DNA from: Ethanoligenens sp047722935
GTDB taxonomy: Bacteria; Bacillota; Clostridia; Oscillospirales; Ethanoligenentaceae
DNA: 21,302 nt
Direction: 5' to 3'
Assembly (NCBI GenBank): GCA_047722935.1
Contig: JBDNZS010000053.1
Span: 1 to 21,302 of the forward strand
Shown: in pieces, positions 1 through 7,460 of the stretch
Numbering within the stretch: the first letter of the stretch is position 1
How the letters are laid out: the number at the start of each line of letters is the position of its first letter
Program-made: the position numbers and the translations under genes
The notes under the pieces: model-generated
Seen by the model: the letters and a program-made list of their open reading frames with translations, nothing else
The model's database searches: none
Told to the model about the DNA's origin: nothing

Positions 1-63
1 GCATATTGCCAATACTATTAATATATCAATAATATCTATAAGATAATCATAAAACTGTTCCAA
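1..63 (-). CDS. 5' end of a small unknown gene running off the left edge
   Basis: A minus-strand frame starting at a TTG (61-63) stays open for 21 codons to the window edge and reads MEQFYDYLIDIIDILIVLAIC. A GGTAGGTGG ribosome-binding-like sequence lies about 5 bases upstream, within the last codons of the preceding 204-aa gene, so the two would be translationally coupled (a GTG at 70-72 in the same frame is an alternative start). The visible part is acidic then hydrophobic and may begin a membrane segment. Only 21 codons are visible, so the call is tentative and no function can be given. Confidence 0.3.
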   Translation of the reverse strand, partial: MEQFYDYLIDIIDILIVLAIC

Positions 64-64
64 T

Positions 65-679
65 TCAACCACCTACCAGTTCTTTTATTTTCATCGCATT
101 TAATACCTGAAATTTACTCATTCCATCTGAACAAAAAATTTTATACTCGGAGGAAAGATGATTAAGTACGCCTACAGAGACCTCATTATTTGTAGAGCTT
201 AATGACAATGTTGAAAAATCACTTGACAAACTATCTGAAAACCTATATTTTCCTTTTGTATTCATGCGAAACTCAAAAATGTATTTTCCAGATCTAGAAT
301 GTATTACGTAGGCTGTTCCTATAGATTTTTGATTTTCCAAAATAAAGCTGGTATTTGTTTTATTGTAGTTAACCTGAAAGCCAAAAATCCTAAAATAGAA
401 TCCAGTATGTCTTCCTTTTTCAGCAATGTCCACATTTCCATTACCTTGTGACATCAATCCAGCTCCAGTAGTATAAAACACAAATAAGTAATTTGATTTA
501 ATTGTATAAACGTAGTTCTCTTTTATTTGAAATTCGCTTTTGATAACTTGATCAGGAGTTAAGTTCAAGTTAATCGGCAGGTAGTTTTTTTTAATATTTG
601 TCAATGGACTTAATGACAGAACAAGTAGTAAAACAAACAAAAAAGCGAAAGCTATACGTTCAACTTTATAACTTATCAT
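65..679 (-). CDS. Unknown membrane-anchored or secreted protein, 204 aa
   Basis: I do not recognise the family. Residues 7-27 form one strongly hydrophobic segment after a short Lys/Arg-containing start, so the protein is either exported with an uncleaved anchor or carries a signal peptide. No lipobox Cys is visible. The rest is polar, rich in Ser, Asn, Tyr and Phe, with alternating patterns suggesting an extracytoplasmic beta-rich domain. The start is supported by GGAG ten bases upstream. The gene is AT-rich, unlike the RHS and conjugation genes. It lies on the same strand as the RHS gene and is the first intact gene past its 3' end, where polymorphic-toxin immunity genes are often found. 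However, about 655 bp with a terminator intervenes, so an immunity role is only a position-based guess. Confidence 0.7.
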   Translation of the reverse strand: MISYKVERIAFAFLFVLLLVLSLSPLTNIKKNYLPINLNLTPDQVIKSEFQIKENYVYTIKSNYLFVFYTTGAGLMSQGNGNVDIAEKGRHTGFYFRIFGFQVNYNKTNTSFILENQKSIGTAYVIHSRSGKYIFEFRMNTKGKYRFSDSLSSDFSTLSLSSTNNEVSVGVLNHLSSEYKIFCSDGMSKFQVLNAMKIKELVGG

Positions 680-681
680 AA

Positions 682-813
682 TTTAAAATCTCCATTATCA
701 ATGGGTTTAAAAAGCCTGCACAAACATGGTATAACCTGCATGGAAATGAAGATATCAGCAGTAAAGCGGCAATTCAAATTAAGCAATGGAAAATGGAAAT
801 GCGTCAAAGATGA
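682..813 (+). pseudogene. Possible 3' remnant of a plus-strand gene (no start codon)
   Basis: Between a TAA at 679-681 and a TGA at 811-813 a 43-codon plus-strand frame reads like ordinary protein. It contains segments such as KKPAQTWYNLHGNED and a basic amphipathic end QIKQWKMEMRQR. There is no ATG, GTG or TTG with a ribosome binding site at its beginning, so it would be the C-terminal stub of a gene whose 5' part was lost. It runs antisense to the leader of the 204-aa gene. I cannot name the family, and chance openness in AT-rich DNA is a real alternative. Confidence 0.25.
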
Positions 814-845
814 AAAAAAGGTGGTCTGATAAAGGTTCCACCACC
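813..845 (-). terminator. Intrinsic terminator or attenuator upstream of the 204-aa gene
   Basis: Read on the minus strand, a 6-bp stem (GGTGGT with ACCACC, loop of 14 bases) is followed directly by seven T residues, a classical Rho-independent signal. It lies about 75 bases downstream of the strong promoter at 925-953 and 130 bases before the start of the 204-aa gene. It therefore either ends a short non-coding RNA or attenuates transcription into that gene. An 18-codon frame (start 860, stop 804, reading MMVEWGGGTFIRPPFFHL) spans the stem, so a leader-peptide mechanism is possible but unproven. Confidence 0.65.
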
Positions 846-924
846 CCATTCCACCATCATGCTTGCCCCGGCCGACTCAAGTCTTTTTAAATAATGTCCT
901 ATTAAAGGTGCCTGCCCAAAATAT

Positions 925-953
925 ATTATAATTTATAAATTGTTGAAAGTCAA
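925..953 (-). promoter_or_regulatory. Strong sigma-A-type promoter, minus strand
   Basis: On the minus strand TTGACT (948-953) and a perfect TATAAT (925-930) are separated by exactly 17 bases in AT-rich DNA. Transcription would start near 917 and run leftward through a short leader to the terminator at 813-845 and, if read through, into the 204-aa gene. The match to consensus is among the best in the window. Confidence 0.7.
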
Positions 954-1044
954 TGCTTGAATTTAACTTGTGTATTTTCTATTCGGTCCTTTTGGCAACA
1001 AAATCCCCCATTTGCTTTTCAGTATATCAAACTGTCTAACAAAT

Positions 1045-1255
1045 GAGGGATAACTCACTAGCAAGTGGTTTTCTAGATAAAAAAAGCGCACTGAACCACT
1101 ACCGGCTAAAGCCGCCTAAAGTATAGGGTACGCTGCCCTTATGTCAGCCTAACGCAAAGCTAAAAGCAGTTTTCTGACGACTTTTCGCTTTCTGCAGAAT
1201 GGGTTGACCTAAAGGTTTCACCTAAAGGCGAGGGTTTTAACCCCATGTTCGTGAC
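1045..1255 (+). ncRNA. Structured RNA candidate, HEARO/omega-RNA-like, without iscB
   Basis: This non-coding stretch is packed with consecutive hairpins when read on the plus strand. AAC-CACT pairs with AGTGGTT (1052-1070), CGGC-TAAA-GCCG lies at 1103-1114, and an AGGG/CCCT stem extended by AT pairs lies at 1123-1142. GTCAG (1143-1147) pairs with CTGAC (1174-1178) and encloses a GC-AAA-GC hairpin. ACCT-AAA-GGT follows at 1207-1216, then a second CCTAAAGG and GGGTTTTAACCCC near 1231-1243, with GTGA after it at 1251. The run of CTAAAG loops and the closing GGGTTTTAACCCC hairpin resemble, from memory, HEARO (omega) RNAs that guide IscB. No iscB frame lies on either side, so it would be an orphan copy. 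The structure is seen; the family is a guess, and the ends are approximate. Confidence 0.45.
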
Positions 1256-1334
1256 AATAAAAAGCCATTGCGCTTAAAAGGTCAGTTTTCATACGTTGCC
1301 GTGGTGCAGTTTTTTAATATCTAGATTGTTGCAG

Positions 1335-4300
1335 TTAAAACGCTGGTTGCTTATTTAATGCTTGCTGAATCGGAGTAATATCAGCTCTAGTAGCGGCAGC
1401 AATAATGGACAGAACTAATAAGGTGTTGATATTGAAGGATGTTGTGCTATCAGCGATAGAATAGATTCCTTTGTTACTGGTTTTTGCTTCGCTCTCTGTG
1501 TTTAAATAAAGCGAGACGTTATTAACAGCATTTGCATTGATACCCAAAGAGAATGTACTGTTCCCCATGTTTATGCCAATACTAAAGTCTACACCTACAG
1601 CTTCAACCGATACATCGATATTTAAGAATTTAAACAAATCCAAGGATATTCCCGCTTTTCCGGTTTCTTCTCCATTTGTCTGTTCAGCATATGCCTCTGC
1701 GTTGAACCATTCTCCTTCGCTCCCATAAACCTTTCGCAGTCCCGCCTTAGTTTCATTTGTCATTGACAAGAGATATAGATTCCAGATATAGCTGAGTATA
1801 GGATTATCGAAGGTATAATATGAGGCATCCGCACCTACGGCAGGCTCAGAACTAAACCCTAGAGGATCCACTTTATTGATTGGATTCCCAACAATAAAAG
1901 AATATAGATTCATTTCTTTTATATTATCAATGCTTCTCTTCATCAAATCAGCAGTTACAAATCGCATTAACTTAGGGGAATAATATCTGGCGCGCATATA
2001 ATATAAATTGTTTAAGTCTGTAAGGACTCCATCGCGCCCGTTATATTGAAATGACGTATTACTGGAGCCTGTATGAGTCAATACTTCACCATACGCCCCA
2101 TAGGTAAATTGATCTGTTACCGTCCCGCTGGAATTTGTCAATGCAACTGTGCTGCCGCGATAGTCGTAGTGATATACGCTGTAGCCGTTTGAATCCTGAT
2201 GCCCGATCAGCCCAAGCCCGTACACATAGAACGTCACGCTGCCGTCTGCGGCTGTACGAACCAGCAATTGACTAAGCCTCGCTGCGACATTTTCGTAAAC
2301 ATACTGTGTTTTCTGGCCGCTGGTCGTAGCCGAAACCCGATTATCGTTGGCGTCATAGACGTAAGCGGTGGTTCCGGCCTGCGTAAGCCGATTCCCAGAA
2401 TCGTAGGTGAAATTAACTGTACTTCCGCTGAGTACGCAGGCCGTCATGTTGCCGTCGAGATCAAAAGACGGCGTCTGGCTGTTGTAAGAGTTGAGGCGAT
2501 CCAGTTTGTCGTAGGCCATCGTCGCGGTTTGCTGCGAAGAAGTGCCGGAAGTGATGTTCCCATCCGCGTCATAGGCATAGGCATAACTGGCAAGAGCGTT
2601 TCCGCTGGCATCTTTATCATTTTTCGCCGTCAATCGGCTCAGCGCGTCATAGGTCATGGAGGCATTGTCGGTGCTTGAACCGGTCAAGTCCTCCGTCAAA
2701 ATGTTTCCGTTTGCGTCATAGGTATAGCTGTAATCGCTGATCACATTGCCGCTGGAGTCCTTGTCAACGGCGGAAATCAGTTTGCCTGCCATATCGTAGC
2801 TTTGGGTAAGCACGCTTCCGTCCGGACGGGTCGTTTTGGTGAGCCGTCCGTTGGCATCATAGGCATATTGTGTGATCCGGCTTCCCCAGTCGGTTACCGT
2901 GAGCATTCTGTTGCCTGCGTCGTAAGTATAGCTTACGGTTTTTCCATCCGGATAAGTCAAAGAGGCAAGGTTGCCAACTGCGTCATAGGTATACTGAACG
3001 ATGTTGCCGCTCGTATCGGTCACTTTGACCACACGGTTGAGCGCGTCATACTGCCGGGTGATTGTTCCAACCGTATCCGCAACCGTCAGGATATTTCCAT
3101 TGGCGTCGTAGGCATACAATGTCGTTCCTTCCGGATCGGTAAAACTCTCGATCCGCCCGGCATCGTCGTATGTGTAATCTCTTTTCTGGTTGCGGGCATT
3201 GACCATCTCAGAAAGCAGGTTGAGCGCACTGTAAGTGTAAGAGATCGTTCCATCGGAGGTGGTCGATTCAGAAGTGCTCCGGTTGGACTCATCATAGCCG
3301 TAGCTGAAAGCACCGCCCAAAGGATTGGTAACCGACGTCTGGTTGCCATCCGCGTCGTAGGACGCCGAGCTGACATCGTTTAGCGGATCGGTGGCAGACG
3401 TGATTTTCCCGTTGGCGTCGTATCCATAGGCCGTAATATTTGTAAGCGGATCTTCGGTTCGCGTGAGCCGCCGGAGAGAATCGTATGTGTTGAGCGTCGT
3501 ATTGCCCAATGCGTCTTTGACCGTGATGGGCAGATTCGTTATGTCGTAAGTCGTTTGAGAAACCGCATTGCCCAACGCATCCGTCTGCTTAATCACATTG
3601 CCGTTGGAATCATAGGTGACAGACGATGTATTTCCCAGAGCATCCGTCTGCGAGACCACCCTGCCGACAGCATCATAAGCAGTTGCTGTCGAATGCACAT
3701 TTGCATCCGTGACCTTGATCCGATGGTTCAAAGCGTCATATGTGTAGGTTGTGGTGTTGCCCAAGGCATCCTTAACGCTGGTCTGGTTATTATTCAGATC
3801 GTAGGTATTGGTGGTCACGCTGCCGTTCGGATCGGTTGTGGTAAGCCGGTTCCCATATGCGTCGTAGGTATACGAAGTCTTGTTTCCCAACGGATCGGTC
3901 ATGCTCGACAGATCACCGGCGTTGGAATAAACATAAGAAGTGGTTTTCCCGAGCGCGTTTGTGACCGCATTAAGCCGCCAACCGGAATCATATCCATACG
4001 TCGTCTGGTTCCCCGCAGGATCTGTTCCCGTTTTTTTCTTTCCATTGGCGTAATAGGTGTCGGTCGTGACGCCGCCTTTGGAGTTGGTCGTTGTGAGAAC
4101 ATTGCCCACCGCATCATAAGTGTATTGGGTTGTATTGCCTGCCGCATCGGTCCGGCTCAAAACGCGACCGGCAGGATCATAGGTGGCGGACACAGTATGC
4201 CCCTGCGCATCGGTGGTCTGGATTAAATGATCTTCGCCGTCATACGCATAGGTGGTTTTGTTGCCCTTGGGGTCTGTTACGGAGACCACTTTCAAGTTTC

Positions 4301-7300
4301 CATTATACACGGAAGTCGTGGTATTCCCGTTTGCGTCGGTTCTGGTAAGAACCACGCTCCTGCTGCTGTAAGTCACAGATACCTTTTCGCCCAATGGATC
4401 AGTTTTGGACAGTTGATTGCCCACGGCATCGTAAGTATAGACCGTCACATTTTCTTCGGCATCGGTAACGGCGGTCAGGCGGCCAGCCACGTCATATGCA
4501 TAGGCTGTAACATTGCCGTTTGGATCGGTTGATTTCGTAAGAAGGCCGATGGTATAAGAATTTGTGGTTTTCTCAGAGCCATAGTCTTTTTCCGTCAATA
4601 GCCCATTGCTGTCATAGGTGTAGGCAGTTTGCGTGCCACGAAGATCGGTCGTGCCGGTGACCCGGTTGTTGGAATCATAGGTGTATGTGATTTGCCCGCC
4701 GTCCGGATTGGTCACCGTTAGCTTATTTCCTTTTGCGTCGTAGGTGTTGGTAGTCTTGCTGCCGGTTTTGTCCGTTATGACGAGGGGATGGTTCTGAGAG
4801 TCATAAGTGGTAGTGGTGGCATTTCCAAGGGCATCAGTTTCTGACGCCAGATTGCCGTTGGTGTCGTATGTATAAGTCGTTGTGTTCCCATTTTCATCAG
4901 TCGTGGAAACAAGTTGCAGGGTAGAACTGTTGAAAACATTTTTGCTGGTGTTCCCGTTACGGTCCGTGACCGTTACAATCAGTTCACCGGAAACGGAGGT
5001 GGTGTCATAGCTGAACGTGGACGCATTGCTGCCGATAATGGCGTCTTTCTGAGTCGCAATACGTCCGGCGGAATCGTATGTGTCTGTAAAGAAGAGAACG
5101 CTATCGCCGTCCGTGCCTGTCAGCACATGCCCGTTTGCGTCATAAGTGAAAGTGGTAGATTTCCCGTTTGCATCCGTAACGGTGGTCAGGCAGGCATTGG
5201 AATCATACCCGAAGTTCGCTGTTCTCCCAGATTTATCGCTAACACTTCCGACCAACCCGGAAGTGTTATAACTGACGGTGAGCGTTTGGCCGGAGACAGG
5301 CTCGGTCAAAACAAGATCGCCGGAGGTATCGCTGGAGACGGTAATATTCATACCGGTTCGATTCTGAACTTGTGTCAGAACACCGGAAGAATTAAAGGAA
5401 TAAATCGTGTCGTTGTTTAGATTGAGAGTAAACGTTCCATTCGAATTCACCGTCAGAACATCGTTTTGCTTTCCAAGATCACTACAGGTATAGCTTCCGG
5501 TGCTGGAAACGGTGAATACAGAATAGACGGACGGATTCCAATATACATAATAGGAGCTGTATACCGGAACCACTTTGATTTCATAATTATGATACCAGCC
5601 CTTGCCCAAGGTGCCCGACGCCAGTTTTGCGGAACTGTAGCTGAGATTCAGAGACAGATCGATAGCGCCATGCACATTGAGCGCGGTCAGTTGAAGTGTA
5701 TGCGTGCCAGTGCTTGTATCCACGGGATCTTGCTTGGTGGCAGCCGTTGGCTGCACCGAGGGCTGGTTATTTACCTGCGGCGTATTGGCCGATACCGTAA
5801 CCTCGGTAATGCCGGGGTTTTGGCCGGAATAGGCGTCTTTGTCGATTTCGATCTGCCCGGATCCGCTGCCTATAGTAACCGTATAGAACTGATCGAAGGA
5901 CCAGTTTGTGGGCATGGTATACCCGATGTTTCCGCTGTACCCGGTTGACATGTCGGCCACAAAGCTGTAAACGGCGTATCCGTTGTTGCACACGCGAGAG
6001 GCTACATTACGGTCGCCATAAATGCCGACCTGATACGATTGAGTGTTGTAATTATCAAAGTACGATTTGATTGCCTGAAAATATGGCAGCACATTGCTCG
6101 TGACCTGCGAGTCCAGCGCATCGTAGTCCACCGCAAAATAAACAACTGTTCCCGAGGGCACGCCCAGATTTTGGGCCGCCGCAATCGCCGCATAGGCGTC
6201 GCTGCTTCCTCGCGAAGATGTAAAATAACTGTTTGTCGTCCCGTGCGATTCGTAAATGATAAACAGCTTCAGCCCCGCGGAAAAGATGATTTGGACTTCT
6301 TCTGCCGTCAGGGCTTTGCTGACGCCCCCGGCAGTGCCTGTCAGGTACCTGCCGACGTGGGTGTAGCCGTTGCTGACCAGCGTGGCCGCTTTTGCGGCGG
6401 TGAGAATTGTAGCACAGTCGCATGCCTGAGCCGATCTACTCGTATCGCCATTACTGGTCAGAGTGGCCTTGATGGTTCCCATGTTGGCGACGCCGGTAAC
6501 AGACAGGCACATAAAAGACTGAAAACTCTCGACCGCTGACGTTACACTGGAGCCATACACCCCACTGAAATCACCGGGATCATAGTGATTGCAGTAAAGG
6601 GCATATTCAAGAATTTTCACGAAATTTGTCCTGCTGTCCCCGGCGCTTAAAGTAGGGCACTTTGAAATAGTGGTTGGCCCGAAGCTGCCGTTCGCTACGC
6701 TTGTGCTTAACCCTTCCTCCGCCTGCAAAGCATAAATCAGAGCTTTGTTTGTAGCTGCGACGTAAATGCCATTGGTGGGCAGAAGTCCGGTATATGTGTT
6801 GTACCGGTTATTCAGGTCCTGCTGAATCTCCCGAATTCTGGTATCGCCACCGGAGGACAATACAAAAGGATCGGTGTTCAACAGAGCCTTCATGATCATG
6901 GCGGTCACAACGCCATTCTGCGTACTTAAACCGGCATCGGCCTGAAACTGTTCAACAGCGTTTTGCGTGCCGGTATAAAAGATACCGGAAAAGCCGCCGG
7001 GATTATAGCCTTTACACCAGAATCCGCCTTGGAGAATATATTCCTTATTCGTTGGTGGATTGGAAAGCTCGTCAGATGTTCGCGCTATCATGGTTGCAAA
7101 GTTTGCTGTCGTGGTGGGGCCAAAAGTGCCGGTCGGAGAGGAGATACCTTCTTCAATCTGCAAAGCAGTTATCAAAGCCTGTTCTACTTGAGTGCCGGTA
7201 ACGCCATCTTCGCTGATGCCTCCGGGGAACAGGCCTGAGTACCCAGAATTGGAGCCATACGTTGTGTTTAGCCACTGTTGAACTTCTAACACCATTTGAT

Positions 7301-7304
7301 CCAT
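1335..7304 (-). CDS. RHS/YD-repeat polymorphic toxin-like protein with cell-wall-targeting N-terminus
   Basis: This 1989-aa protein begins with about 290 residues of tandem peptidoglycan-binding-like repeats (units such as IREIQQDLNNRYN and FSGVYGSSVTSAVESFQ). A DUF1906 (Rv2525c-like, glycoside-hydrolase-like) domain follows at roughly 300-495, with GYTHVGRYLTG, LFIIYESHG and VYFAVDYDA. An RHS entry segment (DPVDTSTGTHTLQL) comes near 525, then dozens of YD repeats of about 21 residues (YTYDANGN type) from about 640 to 1700. The RHS core spans about 1710-1815, from YDYRGSTVALTN through FQYNGRDGV and YYMRARYYSP to NPINKVDPLG. The final ~175 residues are unlike the rest and are probably the variable effector end. 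No signal peptide is visible. The start has TGGAGG six bases upstream. RHS shells of this kind typically encapsulate a C-terminal toxin; here the N-terminus suggests wall binding or delivery. The gene lies alone after the relaxase, probably as cargo. Confidence 0.93.
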   Translation of the reverse strand: MDQMVLEVQQWLNTTYGSNSGYSGLFPGGISEDGVTGTQVEQALITALQIEEGISSPTGTFGPTTTANFATMIARTSDELSNPPTNKEYILQGGFWCKGYNPGGFSGIFYTGTQNAVEQFQADAGLSTQNGVVTAMIMKALLNTDPFVLSSGGDTRIREIQQDLNNRYNTYTGLLPTNGIYVAATNKALIYALQAEEGLSTSVANGSFGPTTISKCPTLSAGDSRTNFVKILEYALYCNHYDPGDFSGVYGSSVTSAVESFQSFMCLSVTGVANMGTIKATLTSNGDTSRSAQACDCATILTAAKAATLVSNGYTHVGRYLTGTAGGVSKALTAEEVQIIFSAGLKLFIIYESHGTTNSYFTSSRGSSDAYAAIAAAQNLGVPSGTVVYFAVDYDALDSQVTSNVLPYFQAIKSYFDNYNTQSYQVGIYGDRNVASRVCNNGYAVYSFVADMSTGYSGNIGYTMPTNWSFDQFYTVTIGSGSGQIEIDKDAYSGQNPGITEVTVSANTPQVNNQPSVQPTAATKQDPVDTSTGTHTLQLTALNVHGAIDLSLNLSYSSAKLASGTLGKGWYHNYEIKVVPVYSSYYVYWNPSVYSVFTVSSTGSYTCSDLGKQNDVLTVNSNGTFTLNLNNDTIYSFNSSGVLTQVQNRTGMNITVSSDTSGDLVLTEPVSGQTLTVSYNTSGLVGSVSDKSGRTANFGYDSNACLTTVTDANGKSTTFTYDANGHVLTGTDGDSVLFFTDTYDSAGRIATQKDAIIGSNASTFSYDTTSVSGELIVTVTDRNGNTSKNVFNSSTLQLVSTTDENGNTTTYTYDTNGNLASETDALGNATTTTYDSQNHPLVITDKTGSKTTNTYDAKGNKLTVTNPDGGQITYTYDSNNRVTGTTDLRGTQTAYTYDSNGLLTEKDYGSEKTTNSYTIGLLTKSTDPNGNVTAYAYDVAGRLTAVTDAEENVTVYTYDAVGNQLSKTDPLGEKVSVTYSSRSVVLTRTDANGNTTTSVYNGNLKVVSVTDPKGNKTTYAYDGEDHLIQTTDAQGHTVSATYDPAGRVLSRTDAAGNTTQYTYDAVGNVLTTTNSKGGVTTDTYYANGKKKTGTDPAGNQTTYGYDSGWRLNAVTNALGKTTSYVYSNAGDLSSMTDPLGNKTSYTYDAYGNRLTTTDPNGSVTTNTYDLNNNQTSVKDALGNTTTYTYDALNHRIKVTDANVHSTATAYDAVGRVVSQTDALGNTSSVTYDSNGNVIKQTDALGNAVSQTTYDITNLPITVKDALGNTTLNTYDSLRRLTRTEDPLTNITAYGYDANGKITSATDPLNDVSSASYDADGNQTSVTNPLGGAFSYGYDESNRSTSESTTSDGTISYTYSALNLLSEMVNARNQKRDYTYDDAGRIESFTDPEGTTLYAYDANGNILTVADTVGTITRQYDALNRVVKVTDTSGNIVQYTYDAVGNLASLTYPDGKTVSYTYDAGNRMLTVTDWGSRITQYAYDANGRLTKTTRPDGSVLTQSYDMAGKLISAVDKDSSGNVISDYSYTYDANGNILTEDLTGSSTDNASMTYDALSRLTAKNDKDASGNALASYAYAYDADGNITSGTSSQQTATMAYDKLDRLNSYNSQTPSFDLDGNMTACVLSGSTVNFTYDSGNRLTQAGTTAYVYDANDNRVSATTSGQKTQYVYENVAARLSQLLVRTAADGSVTFYVYGLGLIGHQDSNGYSVYHYDYRGSTVALTNSSGTVTDQFTYGAYGEVLTHTGSSNTSFQYNGRDGVLTDLNNLYYMRARYYSPKLMRFVTADLMKRSIDNIKEMNLYSFIVGNPINKVDPLGFSSEPAVGADASYYTFDNPILSYIWNLYLLSMTNETKAGLRKVYGSEGEWFNAEAYAEQTNGEETGKAGISLDLFKFLNIDVSVEAVGVDFSIGINMGNSTFSLGINANAVNNVSLYLNTESEAKTSNKGIYSIADSTTSFNINTLLVLSIIAAATRADITPIQQALNKQPAF

Positions 7305-7460
7305 AAGAAGCCTCCAAAAGTGCGCGGATAATGAGCGCAGTGTACGGCTTTACGCCGCCGCCTATATTCTATTTTGACTAAAGAGAAAGTATTACTACTT
7401 TTTTGAGGGACAGCAAAGAGCGAGGCGAATGGAGGACTGCTCTCTTATGAAATGGCGCTG

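Noticed and set aside
2199..4532. Several long plus-strand open frames inside the RHS gene, with repetitive Val/Ile/Gly-rich products
   Set aside because: They mirror the 63-bp YD-repeat periodicity on the opposite strand, lack ribosome binding sites and resemble no protein family.
7321..7401. Small dyads (TGCGC/GCGCA and AAAGTA/TACTTT) upstream of the RHS gene as promoter or operator
   Set aside because: The arms are only 5-6 bases and no convincing -35/-10 pair was found, so I did not list a feature.
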